A stretch of DNA of 64,000 bases, taken from positions 62,001-126,000 of the forward strand of contig JAPWHL010000012.1 in NCBI GenBank assembly GCA_027214255.1. Direction: 5' to 3'. The DNA is from Roseovarius aestuarii. Its GTDB lineage: Bacteria; Pseudomonadota; Alphaproteobacteria; Rhodobacterales; Rhodobacteraceae. The position numbers and the translations under genes are program-made. Shown piece by piece: positions 16,846 through 26,253 of this stretch (positions are counted from its first letter, which is position 1; the number at the start of each line of letters is the position of its first letter). Below the pieces are notes generated by a model. The model was not told where the DNA came from, ran no database searches, and worked only from the letters and a program-made list of their open reading frames with translations.

Positions 16846-16983
16846 TGGAAACTCTCCTGATTGCCCGAGGCAAAGGCGCACGGGTCCGACGCTTCCTATT
16901 GCCGAGACGCGCTACAGTCAATAATCTGTCTGTCAACGAATGGCCCTCCGGGCTGCAGAACACTTCAGCCCAAAGGACCGCCG

Positions 16984-17409
16984 ATGACCCAGGCCATACA
17001 ACACCCGCTCAGCCCACAGGATTGTCTGGTGGCTGTGATGATCGCCGTATCGGCGTCGGATGAAAACATCCGCACGGCTGAACTGGTGAAAATCGAGTCG
17101 GCGGTCAATAACCTGCCTGTTTTTGGTAACTATGACGCGGACCGGATCAACGTCATGGCTCAGACAGTGTTCGATCTGTTTTCCGTCGAAGACGGGTTGG
17201 ACGCGCTGTTCGGCCTGATCCGCGACAATCTGCCCGAACGCCTGTTCGAAACCGCCTATGCTCTGGCCTGTGATGTGGCCGCCGCCGACGGCTCTCTGGC
17301 CGAATCCGAACTGCGCCTGCTGGAAGAAATCCGCTATGAATTGACCATCGACCGCCTGCATGCCGCCGCCATCGAGCGCGGCGCACGCGCGCGCCACATG
17401 ACCCTCTGA
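16984..17409 (+). CDS. TerB-like (tellurite resistance B family) protein
   Basis: Small helical cytoplasmic protein of 141 residues resembling the TerB fold: LVAVMIAVSASDENIRTAELVKI in the first half and ALACDVAAADGSLAESELRLLEEI in the second, with the repeated acidic D/E-rich turns thought to bind metal. TerB-like proteins are mostly of unknown function, and no other ter genes are nearby. The ATG at 16984 gives the family N-terminus; the upstream part of the frame has no family likeness. It starts a short operon with the two genes that follow (21-base gap). Confidence 0.75.
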   Translation: MTQAIQHPLSPQDCLVAVMIAVSASDENIRTAELVKIESAVNNLPVFGNYDADRINVMAQTVFDLFSVEDGLDALFGLIRDNLPERLFETAYALACDVAAADGSLAESELRLLEEIRYELTIDRLHAAAIERGARARHMTL

Positions 17410-17430
17410 CATCCGACAAAGGAAACCCAC

Positions 17431-17667
17431 ATGCGCTGCGTCTTCATCAATATCCGCTGTAAGCCCGGCACATCCTATAAGGTTGCCGAGGAAATCGCCC
17501 TGCGCGAGGTCCATTCCGAACTGCACTCGACCTCGGGCCCGTTCGATCTGTTGGTGAAACTCTACATTCCCGAAAACGAGGATGTGGGGAAATTCCTGAA
17601 TACCGCACTTTTCGACATACCCAATATCGAACGGACCGAAACCACCCTGACCTTCAAGGCGTTTTAA
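17431..17667 (+). CDS. Stand-alone Lrp/AsnC ligand-binding (RAM) domain protein
   Basis: Protein of 78 residues made only of the C-terminal effector-binding domain of Lrp/AsnC regulators, with no helix-turn-helix. The beta-alpha-beta layout is recognisable: VFINIRCKPGTSYKVAEEIA, then VHSELHSTSGPFDLLVKLYI and DIPNIERTETTLTF. Such lone RAM domains can bind amino acids or partner with full-length Lrp proteins. AAAGGA precedes the ATG. The stop is 3 bases before the oxidase start, which suggests one transcript. The ligand is unknown. Confidence 0.82.
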   Translation: MRCVFINIRCKPGTSYKVAEEIALREVHSELHSTSGPFDLLVKLYIPENEDVGKFLNTALFDIPNIERTETTLTFKAF

Positions 17668-17670
17668 AAA

Positions 17671-19071
17671 ATGCTCGACGATCTGCGCGCGCTTTTGGGT
17701 CCATCCAACGTGCTGGAAGGCGCTGATGTCGCGCCGTATTCCGTCGATTGGGCGGGCGCAGCACATGGAACACCGCTGGCCGTTCTGCGCCCGGCCAACA
17801 CGGCGCAGGTCTCGGCGATTCTGCGCACAGCCAACGCCAGCGGCACGCCAGTGGTGCCCATGGGCGGCAATACCGGCCTGACACAAGCGACAGCCCCCGC
17901 TGGGGCGTGGGTCATATCACTAGAGCGGATGAACAAGATCCGCGATGTCAACGTTCAAGGCCGCATCGCCGTGGTCGAGGCTGGCGCGATCCTCAGCACG
18001 ATTCACGACGCGGCCGAGGAACAAAACCTGATATTCCCGCTGTTTTTCGGGGCGCGCGGCTCGGCCAGAATTGGCGGGGCGCTCAGCACGAATGCGGGTG
18101 GGTCGAACGTGCTGCGCTATGGCAACACGCGTGATTTGTGTCTGGGGCTAGAGGTCGTTTTGCCCAATGGCGACGTCATGAACCTCATGGGCGCACTGCA
18201 CAAGGACAACGCGGGCTACAATCTGAAACACCTGTTCATCGGGGCCGAAGGAACGTTGGGCGTGATTACCGCCGCCGTGCTGAAATTGTTCCCCGCCCCC
18301 ATGGTCCACGCCACAGCAATGGCCGCAGTCAGCTCGGTTACGGATGCACTACGCTTGCTGAACGCCTTGCAGGCCGCCTCCGGTGGCGCAGTCGAAGCCT
18401 TTGAATACATGCCCGGTGCCTATATCGATGCCTGCCAGCAACGCAATCCCGGCATGCGCCCGCCCTTTGATCAAACCCACCCCGTCAACATTTTGATGGA
18501 GTTGGCCAGCGCCGCACCCCGCGACGCTCAAATCGGTGACGACGGCCAATCGGTGCTGGCGCAAACACTAGAAACCACCCTGGCTGAATTTTTCGAAGAC
18601 GGCACGATACGGGACGCAACCATCGCCACCAACGACACCCAACGCGCCGAAATGTGGGCCCGCCGCGAAGCTGCAGCCGACGTCATGCTCCTGCACAGCC
18701 CGACGATCCACAATGACGTGGCTGTACCGCTACATCACATGCAAGAACTGCTGGACAGCATCGAGGGCATTTTCGCCCGGCTAGACCCTGGTGCCATCGA
18801 CGCATCCGTCGCGCATTTGGGCGATGGAAACCTGCATCTAACATGCTGGCCAAAATCCGCCGACCCGGCCCTTCATGCCAAGATCCACGCCGAGATCGAG
18901 GATAAGGTCATGGCTCTGGGCGGCAGTTTTTCAGCAGAGCACGGAATTGGCTTGGAAAAACGCGGCAGCATGGCCCGCTACAAAGACCCGGCAGCGCTGA
19001 CAACTATGCGTGTTATCAAGACTTCACTGGATCCCAACGACATCATGAACCCCGGCAAGGTACTTCCCTAG
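17671..19071 (+). CDS. FAD-binding oxidoreductase (GlcD / D-2-hydroxyacid dehydrogenase type)
   Basis: Flavoprotein of 466 residues in the FAD-linked oxidase family with the vanillyl-alcohol-oxidase fold, which oxidises D-2-hydroxyacids such as D-lactate, glycolate or D-2-hydroxyglutarate. The FAD-binding half has VPMGGNTGLTQAT (about 64-76) and ARIGGALSTNAGGSNVLRYG. The C-terminal half has VAHLGDGNLHL and FSAEHGIGLEKRG, the usual metal and substrate region. It begins 3 bases after the RAM-domain gene. The lack of glcE/glcF nearby argues against glycolate oxidase, but the substrate cannot be fixed here. Confidence 0.86.
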   Translation: MLDDLRALLGPSNVLEGADVAPYSVDWAGAAHGTPLAVLRPANTAQVSAILRTANASGTPVVPMGGNTGLTQATAPAGAWVISLERMNKIRDVNVQGRIAVVEAGAILSTIHDAAEEQNLIFPLFFGARGSARIGGALSTNAGGSNVLRYGNTRDLCLGLEVVLPNGDVMNLMGALHKDNAGYNLKHLFIGAEGTLGVITAAVLKLFPAPMVHATAMAAVSSVTDALRLLNALQAASGGAVEAFEYMPGAYIDACQQRNPGMRPPFDQTHPVNILMELASAAPRDAQIGDDGQSVLAQTLETTLAEFFEDGTIRDATIATNDTQRAEMWARREAAADVMLLHSPTIHNDVAVPLHHMQELLDSIEGIFARLDPGAIDASVAHLGDGNLHLTCWPKSADPALHAKIHAEIEDKVMALGGSFSAEHGIGLEKRGSMARYKDPAALTTMRVIKTSLDPNDIMNPGKVLP

Positions 19072-19085
19072 GCCATCGTTGCGAT

Positions 19086-19146
19086 ATAGGTATTTATGGA
19101 AAGATGAAAAAGCGGTTTCACCTTTCATCTTTCCATAAATACCTAT
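19086..19146. repeat. 24-bp perfect inverted repeat built from a recurrent element
   Basis: Left arm 19086-19109 and right arm 19123-19146 are perfect 24-base complements around a 13-base loop. Each arm contains AGGTATTT-N4-AAAGATGAAA. A close single copy (20 of 22 bases identical) occurs at 60652-60673 before recJ. Here it lies between two convergent genes and could act as a bidirectional terminator, although it is AT-rich and has no extra T run. Confidence 0.8.
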
Positions 19147-19167
19147 CCACAACACCATCTTAAGGCG

Positions 19168-20127
19168 TTACGATCGCCAATCAAAAAAATTGGGCCCTGC
19201 ACGCGCGAGCAGATCAAGGGCGATAGCCCGGCCAAGCGCCGCGCCATCTTCGACCGGGGCGGTTCGATCATCTGTCAGACTCTCGGACCCATCAGGGCGT
19301 AAGACTTCTGCGCGCAGGCGCAGCGTGCCCCCGTCCAATTCGGCCAGCCCGGCAATGGGAGTTTCGCACGATCCATCCAGCGCCGCAAGAAAGGCACGCT
19401 CGGCCGCGAGCCGTTGGCCAGTGGCGGTGTCGTGAATGGCCTCCAACATATGTGCAACGCGCATGTCATCTGCCCTGCGTTCGATGCCGATGGCCCCTTG
19501 GGCGACAGCGGGCAGCATATCTTCGGGTGACAGTGCTTTGGTCGCGACTTCGGGGCGGCCAAGGCGGATGAGGCCTGCCATCGCAAGGAATGTACAAGCA
19601 GCCACGCCGTCGTCCAGCTTTTGAAGTCGCGTCTGCACATTGCCACGAAATTCAACTAATTCCAGATGTGGATAGGCCACTTTGACCTGCGCGCGTCTGC
19701 GCAGCGAGGAACTGCCCACCTTGGCTCCGGCGGGCAGGTCGGCCAAACTTGCTGCGTGGGGGGATACAAACGCATCGCGCACATCTTCGCGCGGCAGATA
19801 TGTATCCAGCGTCAACCCGTCGGGTTGCAGGACGGGCATGTCCTTCATCGAGTGGACGGCGACATCGATGCCCCCCGCGAGCAACGCCTGCTCGATCTCG
19901 CGCGTGAATAATCCCTTGCCCCCCAATTCTTTCAAGGGGGTGTCAGTGGCGATCAGTGCACGATCATCGCCCGTGGTCTTGATCACGACAATTTCAAATG
20001 CGGACTCTGGCAAATCAAATGCGGCCATCAGTCGCGCGCGCGTCTCAACGGCTTGCGCCAAAGCAAGGGGAGAGCCGCGTGTGCCCAGCTTCAAAGGGGC
20101 GGAAGGAGAAGGCAAGGTATGTATCAT
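19168..20127 (-). CDS. hemC: Hydroxymethylbilane synthase (porphobilinogen deaminase)
   Basis: Joins four porphobilinogen units into hydroxymethylbilane in tetrapyrrole (heme and, if present, bacteriochlorophyll) synthesis. Over 319 residues the family landmarks are clear: KLGTRGSPLALAQ near the N-terminus, the catalytic block LKELGGKGLFTREIEQALL with VHSMKDMP, the phosphate-contact run GSSSLRRRAQ, and the dipyrromethane-cofactor cysteine Cys254 in DGSCETPIAG. The ATG at 20127 follows AGAGG. Divergent from hemE with 96 bases between starts, suggesting a shared control region. Confidence 0.96.
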   Translation of the reverse strand: MIHTLPSPSAPLKLGTRGSPLALAQAVETRARLMAAFDLPESAFEIVVIKTTGDDRALIATDTPLKELGGKGLFTREIEQALLAGGIDVAVHSMKDMPVLQPDGLTLDTYLPREDVRDAFVSPHAASLADLPAGAKVGSSSLRRRAQVKVAYPHLELVEFRGNVQTRLQKLDDGVAACTFLAMAGLIRLGRPEVATKALSPEDMLPAVAQGAIGIERRADDMRVAHMLEAIHDTATGQRLAAERAFLAALDGSCETPIAGLAELDGGTLRLRAEVLRPDGSESLTDDRTAPVEDGAALGRAIALDLLARAGPNFFDWRS

Positions 20128-20223
20128 GGCGAAACCTCTAGTATCCCCCGTCGCAGTTCGCAAGCTGGCGATGCTTGACTTTATCTTCCCGGAAGTGGAC
20201 CACACGCCGCAGGAGGACCAGCC

Positions 20224-21258
20224 ATGACCCAGCCTAAGACGATCCTACGCGCCCTCGCGGGCGAGCCCCTGCCAACGCCCCCCATCTGGATGATGCGTCA
20301 AGCGGGCCGCTATTTGCCCGAATACAAGGCGACCCGCGCCGAGGCCGGCGATTTCTTATCGTTGTGTTACAACAGCGATCTGGCAACCGAGGTAACATTG
20401 CAGCCGATCCGCCGCTATGGGTTCGATGCCGCGATCATGTTTGCCGATATTTTGCTGGTGCCTCAGGCTTTGGGTGCCGATCTGTGGTTTGTCACAGGTG
20501 AAGGGCCCCGCCTGTCCACAATCAGCGATGAGAGTGATTTTGCAAAGTTGGGTGGCGCGGACGACATCCATGACACGCTCGCCCCCATTTACCAGACCCT
20601 GCGCAACCTGCGCGGCGCCCTGCCCCACGAAACGACGTTGATCGGTTTCGCCGGCGCGCCTTGGACCGTAGCGACATATATGATTGCCGGACGCGGCACG
20701 CCGGATCAAGGCCCGGCCCATGCCCTCAAAGCGGCCCATCCGGATGTGTTTGATGCGTTGATCCAGCGCCTTACGGATGCCACCATCGAATACCTCAGCT
20801 CTCAGATCGACGCCGGGGCCGAAGTCATCAAACTATTCGACAGTTGGGCGGGTTCGCTGAAGGGTGACGATTTTGACCGTTATGCCATCGCGCCAGCCGC
20901 GCGCATTATCGCCGCATTAAAACAACGCCATTCCGACACGCCGATCATCGCCTTTCCGCGTGGCGCGGGCGAACGGTATGCTGGATTTGCACAGGCGACA
21001 GGAGCAGATTGTGTAGCCTTTGACGACGCGGTCAGCGCCGAATGGGTGGCCGAAAAAGTACAACCTGACGGCTGTGTTCAGGGCAATCTGAAATCGTCGC
21101 ATATGGTGACGGGCGGTGAAAAACTGGTGCGCGAAACGCGGCGGATTGTCGAAGCATTGCGCAATGGTCCGCATATTTTCAATCTGGGCCATGGTATCAC
21201 CCCCGATGCGGACCCGGCCAATGTCCAGTTGATGATCGACACCGTGCGCGGTGCCTGA
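20224..21258 (+). CDS. hemE: Uroporphyrinogen decarboxylase
   Basis: Removes the four acetate carboxyls of uroporphyrinogen III to give coproporphyrinogen III. The 344-residue protein begins with the family's [16 protein letters not shown] signature and has the second signature [16 protein letters not shown] around residues 140-155. The C-terminus [16 protein letters not shown] is typical. A strong ribosome site GGAGG lies 7 bases before the ATG. Divergently paired with hemC, so two consecutive branches of heme synthesis share the intergenic region. Confidence 0.96.
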   Translation: MTQPKTILRALAGEPLPTPPIWMMRQAGRYLPEYKATRAEAGDFLSLCYNSDLATEVTLQPIRRYGFDAAIMFADILLVPQALGADLWFVTGEGPRLSTISDESDFAKLGGADDIHDTLAPIYQTLRNLRGALPHETTLIGFAGAPWTVATYMIAGRGTPDQGPAHALKAAHPDVFDALIQRLTDATIEYLSSQIDAGAEVIKLFDSWAGSLKGDDFDRYAIAPAARIIAALKQRHSDTPIIAFPRGAGERYAGFAQATGADCVAFDDAVSAEWVAEKVQPDGCVQGNLKSSHMVTGGEKLVRETRRIVEALRNGPHIFNLGHGITPDADPANVQLMIDTVRGA

Positions 21259-21371
21259 GACACGGCGCGCAACTCTGATGGGCGGGGCCCTGGCCTTCTC
21301 TAATGCTTGATCCTCTCGCCATCACGGGGCAAGAGGAAAGGATGATACGCCCCAAGCTCAAGAGGTAGGCG

Positions 21372-22715
21372 ATGGACCCCGAGAACCAACCAGAAATCGT
21401 GCGTCAGGCATTGGTCTATATCCAACAGGGTTGGGACATTGCGCAAAGCTGGCTGTTAAGCCCGGCTGCGTGGTCGCAGTTTGCCATTCTGGTCGTGGCC
21501 TATCTGCTGGCCATATTGATCACCCGGCGGTTACGCCCCTTGGCGACCAACATTCTGACCCCGCCCGCCGATCAAGAGCATGTTCTGGCGCAGACGCGCC
21601 GGTTTGCCCTGTTGTTTGTGCCGTTGATGTTGCCGCTTCTGGCCTATGCGTTGACCGGGATCGGTGAAAGCGTCACGCGGTCGTTGTTTGGCTCCGGCGC
21701 GGTGATCGCCTTTGGCAAGCGGGTGTTTTTGTTTCTGGCTGTACGCATTTTGGTGCGTGACATCCTAAAGGATCCGTTCCTACGCCTTCTGGGGCGGTAT
21801 GTGTTGCTGCCTGCTGCGGCCCTTTACACACTGGGCCTGCTGCACCTTGCCGCCGCCCGGTTGGAGGCCACGATCATTCCATTGGGCAACATGTCCTTTG
21901 ATTTGTTGTGGCTGTTGAAGGGCGTTGTCGCCGGAGCGGTCATCTTTTGGTTGGGACGTTGGTGGAATGATCAATCCGCCAGCTACATTCAAGCGCAAGA
22001 GGAGATGCGTCCTGCCACGCGCCAACTGGCCGCCAAGGCCGCCGAAATTGCCATTTTCGGAGTAGCATTCCTGATTTTGATGAACCTTCTGGGCATCTCT
22101 CTGACCTCGATCGCGGTCTTGGGAGGTGCCGTTGGTGTCGGCCTGGGGTTTGGCCTGCAAAAGATCGCCGCCAACTTTATCTCGGGTGTGATTTTGTTGC
22201 TGGAAGGTCAGGCCACTGTCGGGGATTACGTCGAACTGGACGGCGGCGAGGCGGGCACGATTGTAAAATCCACCGCCCGCGCAATGATCCTTGAAACCTT
22301 TGATGGCCGCTGGATCGTGGTTCCGAACGAAGATTTCATCACCACCCGCGTCGTAAACTATTCAGACGCAGGCAGCGCAAACCGCTATGAAGCCCCGTTT
22401 TCCGTCAGCTATGACGTGGATATCAATCGCGTGCCCGACATCGTCGAACGCGCGGTCGCCACCCACCCAGACGTCTTGACCCAGCCCGAGCCCCCCGATT
22501 GCGAACTGCGCGCATTCGGCGACAGTGGCGTGGAATTTGCGGTAGAGTTTTGGGTGAACGGACTGGACGACGGCAAAAACAAATACACCTCGGATGTGCT
22601 GTTCCTGATCTGGAATGCGCTTAAGGCCGAAGGCATCGAGATACCCTTTCCCCAACGTGTGGTGCATCACAAGGGTTTGCCGCCGGTCCTATCGGCCGCA
22701 GGCGACGCAGAATGA
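21372..22715 (+). CDS. MscS-family mechanosensitive channel
   Basis: Inner-membrane channel of 447 residues. Four or five hydrophobic segments precede the MscS pore helix and beta domain: IAVLGGAVGVGLGFGLQKIAANFISGVILLLEGQATVGDYVELDGG, here cut across residues of about 245-295, is the classic conserved stretch. The C-terminal cytoplasmic vestibule follows (RWIVVPNEDFITTRVVNYS and EFWVNGLDD). Its role is relief of turgor on osmotic downshock. The stop overlaps the start of the next gene by 4 bases (ATGA), so the two are translationally coupled. Confidence 0.9.
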   Translation: MDPENQPEIVRQALVYIQQGWDIAQSWLLSPAAWSQFAILVVAYLLAILITRRLRPLATNILTPPADQEHVLAQTRRFALLFVPLMLPLLAYALTGIGESVTRSLFGSGAVIAFGKRVFLFLAVRILVRDILKDPFLRLLGRYVLLPAAALYTLGLLHLAAARLEATIIPLGNMSFDLLWLLKGVVAGAVIFWLGRWWNDQSASYIQAQEEMRPATRQLAAKAAEIAIFGVAFLILMNLLGISLTSIAVLGGAVGVGLGFGLQKIAANFISGVILLLEGQATVGDYVELDGGEAGTIVKSTARAMILETFDGRWIVVPNEDFITTRVVNYSDAGSANRYEAPFSVSYDVDINRVPDIVERAVATHPDVLTQPEPPDCELRAFGDSGVEFAVEFWVNGLDDGKNKYTSDVLFLIWNALKAEGIEIPFPQRVVHHKGLPPVLSAAGDAE

Positions 22716-23878
22716 GCCATGCCCTTGTCATTGGTGCAGGCCCCGCCGGATTGATGGCCGCCGAGGCGCTGGCCCGTGCGGGCCATTCTGTAACCGTGGC
22801 CGAAGCGATGCCATCACCCGGACGCAAGTTTCTCATGGCGGGAAAGTCAGGGCTGAACCTGACCAAATCCGAGCCGCTGGACCAATTTCTGGCCGCCTAT
22901 GGCCCGGATGCAGCCCCGCTCACTCCGATGCTGCGCGCATTTGACCCGACCGCGTTGCAAGACTGGGCGACCGCCTTGGGGCAAGAATTGTTTACCGGAT
23001 CAACCGGGCGCGTATTCCCGCGCGCCATGAAGGCGTCGCCGCTATTGCGCGCGTGGCTGACGCGACTGGAGGGTGCGGGCGTGACACTGCGCCGCCGCTG
23101 GCGCTGGACGGGATGGGACGGCCAGAGCGTTGTTATGGACACGCCCGAAGGCATCCAACACCTGACACCTGACGCCACGGTACTGGCCTGTGGCGGGGCC
23201 AGTTGGGCGCGGCTGGGCTCCAACGGGGCATGGGCCGACCATTTGCCGGGTCAGGTTGCCGCGTTTCAACCCGCCAACATGGGTGTCGCCATAAGTTGGA
23301 GCGCGCATATGCAACGTCATCTGGGCGCTCCGATCAAAGGCATCGCCCTGCGCGCAGGCAAACAGCAATCGCGCGGCGAAGTGGTGATCACGCAACGAGG
23401 GCTAGAGGGCGGTGGCCTGTACGAAGTATCGCGCGCGGTACGCGATGGCGCCCCCCTATCGTTGGACCTGATGCCAGATCTTAGTGCACAGGCGCTTCGC
23501 GACCGTCTGGCGCGGCCACGCGGCAAGGCCTCCGTGTCAAACCATCTGCGCAAGGCCCTGAAATGGGGCCCCGAGAAACAGGCGTTACTGATGGAATGCG
23601 CCCGCCCCCTGCCCGACGATCTGACCAGCGTCATCAAAGCCCTACCGATACGCCATGATGGCCCCTTGCCGATGGATCAGGCTATTTCGACCGCCGGTGG
23701 CTTGCGCTGGGACTGCCTGAACGACGGGCTGATGTTACAAGCCCGTCCGGGCACATTTGCCGCAGGTGAAATGCTGAACTGGGAAGCTCCGACAGGCGGG
23801 TATCTGATCACCGCCTGTATGGCGACAGGCCTTTGGGCGGGACAATCCGCATCTGAATGGCTGGCCCAACAGACCTAG
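22712..23878 (+). CDS. HI0933-like flavoprotein (TIGR03862-type NAD(P)/FAD oxidoreductase)
   Basis: Flavoprotein of 388 residues with an N-terminal FAD-binding Rossmann motif (VIGAGPAGLMAAEALARAGH) and the HI0933/YhiN signature GRKFLMAGKSGLNLTKSE. The C-terminal FAD contact is AGEMLNWEAPTGGYL near the end. The family's function is poorly known. It overlaps the MscS gene by ATGA, so they share a transcript; whether this reflects a functional link is unknown. Confidence 0.84.
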   Translation: MSHALVIGAGPAGLMAAEALARAGHSVTVAEAMPSPGRKFLMAGKSGLNLTKSEPLDQFLAAYGPDAAPLTPMLRAFDPTALQDWATALGQELFTGSTGRVFPRAMKASPLLRAWLTRLEGAGVTLRRRWRWTGWDGQSVVMDTPEGIQHLTPDATVLACGGASWARLGSNGAWADHLPGQVAAFQPANMGVAISWSAHMQRHLGAPIKGIALRAGKQQSRGEVVITQRGLEGGGLYEVSRAVRDGAPLSLDLMPDLSAQALRDRLARPRGKASVSNHLRKALKWGPEKQALLMECARPLPDDLTSVIKALPIRHDGPLPMDQAISTAGGLRWDCLNDGLMLQARPGTFAAGEMLNWEAPTGGYLITACMATGLWAGQSASEWLAQQT

Positions 23879-23887
23879 ACCAACGCC

Positions 23888-24688
23888 CTATTTTGCCAGT
23901 GCCTGATCCAGAAACTGCAGGATCGTGTCCTGCACGGCGGGATTGCGCGATAGCCAGTGCTGATCATACAGTGGGTCGGGTTTGCGAAACACAACGGACT
24001 GATCGTTGTCATCCATGAACTCTCCGCAATCGCCCCGCAAAACAGGCAGGCGGAACCACGGATCACGCCGCCCGACCAACGACAGAACCGGCTGCGCCTG
24101 TGGCGCGTTCAGGCCGATGTATTCAGGCCAGCCCGCGTTGCAGGTCCATCCCTCGATCACGCGCGCGTCGACGGGCAGGCCCTGAAACGTGGCCGTCGTG
24201 ACGGCACCCTCGCTATGCCCTGCCAGAACCATCGGCGCGTCTTTCATCCCCGGCAGGTCGCGCAATTGCGTCACCGCATACGCGGCCTCGGCCTGACGCC
24301 AGCCCAGAACCGCGCGGTGCAACCCGCCCTCTGGGATTTCCGGACGACAGCTAACCGGTTTGTCAGCGCGTGCGAAACTATCTGGCGCAACAAAGACATA
24401 GCCTGCCTCGCCATACATCAGACCGGCGGCATGTGCGATTTCGATGATACCAGAACACCCATGCAGATAGACCACCAAACGCGGTTGTTGCGACGCGGCC
24501 AGAATCGCAGGCAGTTCGGCGATATCAATTTGGCGCGCGCCCTCTTCCGCATCGGGCACATAGACCAATGCCCCTTGATAGGTGCGCTCTAATTCAACCG
24601 GGTCCGTGCCGCTGTCGACATGGGCCGACAACGCCGTAGCCCCAAAGGCCAAAGACCAGATCAACGCCCGTGCAATCAGGTGTTTCAT
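23888..24688 (-). CDS. Secreted alpha/beta hydrolase
   Basis: Exported hydrolase of 266 residues. The signal peptide (MKHLIARALIWSLAFGATALSAH) is followed by an alpha/beta-hydrolase core: VVYLHGCSG (the oxyanion region), the nucleophile elbow AGHSEGAV with Ser in GHSEG, and an acid/His late in the chain (VGRRDPW, YDQHWLS). The substrate is unknown. The ATG at 24688 has GGGGAGG before it and overlaps the holA stop by 4 bases, so it is the last gene of the leuS-lptE-holA run. The longer frame to 24829 lies inside holA and was rejected. Confidence 0.78.
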   Translation of the reverse strand: MKHLIARALIWSLAFGATALSAHVDSGTDPVELERTYQGALVYVPDAEEGARQIDIAELPAILAASQQPRLVVYLHGCSGIIEIAHAAGLMYGEAGYVFVAPDSFARADKPVSCRPEIPEGGLHRAVLGWRQAEAAYAVTQLRDLPGMKDAPMVLAGHSEGAVTTATFQGLPVDARVIEGWTCNAGWPEYIGLNAPQAQPVLSLVGRRDPWFRLPVLRGDCGEFMDDNDQSVVFRKPDPLYDQHWLSRNPAVQDTILQFLDQALAK

Positions 24689-25713
24689 TTGCGCCTCCCC
24701 ATCATGGCCAACCGAATAAGCGCGCGCTCGACCAGCGCCATCTGCGGCGCGGTTTGTGCCGCAGATCGCAATTGTAAATCGGTTTGCGTCAACAATTGCA
24801 ACGCCGCTTCCAAATCCTGTGCACTCCACCGTTGCACCTGTCGCAACATCCGGTCCCGACGGGGGCCAAACACCGGCGGGCGCATTCGTGACATGCCTTG
24901 AGCCGGGCCACCAGGGTCAGATGCCGCGGTATACAGCGTGCGAAAATGGCGCGTTGCCGTAATGCACAGCGCGACGGGCTGAACACCCTGCGCGCGCAAA
25001 CGCTTCATGATTGGCCCGATTTCACCTGAGCGGGCCTCGGCAACGATGTTCAATACATCATCCAATTCCGCCTCGGTCGAGGCGGGCGCACAGGCCGCGA
25101 TATCTTCAGGGGTCAGCGCCGTATCATCCCCGATCTTGTAGAGCGACATTTTTTCAACGGTCTGCCGGAAATCGCCGGGGTCCAGTGCCAATGCCAAGTC
25201 GCCCAAATCCCGCTGGGCTTCGGGGGATATATTCCGCAGTCCCGCCCCGTTCAACATCGCGTCGATTTCGGCCTTGGACGGTGGATCATCATAGATTGCC
25301 GCCGCATAGGCGTTTTTATGGGCCTCGAATGCCTTGCGTAATTTAGACGTCGGTTTCAACTGACCTGCGGTGACGATGATCTGTGCATCGCCTTCCTGCC
25401 AATCCTCCAAGGCAGCCAGAATCGGCGCGGCCAATGCCTCGGTTGCGTCTTCGACAAAGGCGACGCGCGGACCGGGGAAAAAGCTTTGGGCTTTGACAGC
25501 GTCGTTCAGGCGTGCGGGGTCTTTGCGCAGCTCGCCTGCGGGCATACGGGCCAGACGCATTTCGGATTCGCCATCGGGACCGATCAGGGCCGCGATCACT
25601 TCTTGTCGGCGCAAGGCAATGCGCATCGCATCCGCACCAAAGATCAGCAACCCGGTGCGCGCCGCATCAGGGCGGGCAAAATAGCCCGGCGCGTCGCGAG
25701 GCGACAGTTTCAT
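24685..25713 (-). CDS. holA: DNA polymerase III subunit delta
   Basis: Delta subunit of the clamp loader, which opens the beta sliding clamp. Length (342) and sequence plan match alphaproteobacterial HolA: LIFGADAMRIALRRQEVIAAL at the start, the central ILAALEDWQEGDAQIIVTAGQLKPTSKLRKAFE block, and the C-terminal helical domain (RHFRTLYTAASD, VQRWSAQDLEAALQLL). It lies directly downstream of lptE, the usual neighbour in Rhodobacterales and other proteobacteria, with a 10-base gap. Confidence 0.93.
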   Translation of the reverse strand: MKLSPRDAPGYFARPDAARTGLLIFGADAMRIALRRQEVIAALIGPDGESEMRLARMPAGELRKDPARLNDAVKAQSFFPGPRVAFVEDATEALAAPILAALEDWQEGDAQIIVTAGQLKPTSKLRKAFEAHKNAYAAAIYDDPPSKAEIDAMLNGAGLRNISPEAQRDLGDLALALDPGDFRQTVEKMSLYKIGDDTALTPEDIAACAPASTEAELDDVLNIVAEARSGEIGPIMKRLRAQGVQPVALCITATRHFRTLYTAASDPGGPAQGMSRMRPPVFGPRRDRMLRQVQRWSAQDLEAALQLLTQTDLQLRSAAQTAPQMALVERALIRLAMMGRRK

Positions 25714-25723
25714 AAGACAGACA

Positions 25724-26215
25724 TCATGGGGCGGGCGCGACCGCGATCAATCGCGTGATCATCTGATCGGCCAGAATTTGCATCAATCGCTCGCGTGCGT
25801 CTTGTTCGGCCGACTGCGTGGCCACGGTGGAACCGGACGCGGAATAGCCGGTGAAACTGTTCACCTTGCCCGAATTCACCACCTTTTGTGTCGATAGATC
25901 GCGCAGCGCAAACGTGACCTGCCCTATCAGATTATAGCGCGTGGTCACGTCGTTAGAGGAAATCGCAATCGATTCTTCGCGCACAGAGATATCATAACCC
26001 AGACCATATTGCGCATCCGTCGCACGACCCAAGCGCTGCTCGACCTCGCGGGTCAAAAGATAGGCGTCACGCGTCAGGGGTTCATCGACGAGCACGGCAT
26101 TTTGCAACGCCGCGCCACCGCCACCCGGCCCATAGACTGGCTGAAAACCGCATGCAGCAAGGGCGGCAACAGCGCCCATCATGACCACGCGGCGTGTAGG
26201 GCAAGTGTTGGTCAT
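25724..26215 (-). CDS. lptE: LPS-assembly lipoprotein LptE
   Basis: Outer-membrane lipoprotein that plugs the LptD barrel and helps insert lipopolysaccharide. The 163-residue protein starts with a lipoprotein signal ending LAACG, followed by the hallmark CGFQPVYGP. The central LTREVEQRLG and ISVREESIAIS strands fit the family. It stands between leuS and holA as in most proteobacteria, which strongly supports the call. Confidence 0.93.
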   Translation of the reverse strand: MTNTCPTRRVVMMGAVAALAACGFQPVYGPGGGGAALQNAVLVDEPLTRDAYLLTREVEQRLGRATDAQYGLGYDISVREESIAISSNDVTTRYNLIGQVTFALRDLSTQKVVNSGKVNSFTGYSASGSTVATQSAEQDARERLMQILADQMITRLIAVAPAP

Positions 26216-26253
26216 ATCCCGGATCCTATCCTTGTTCTCACCGCGACGTGGTC

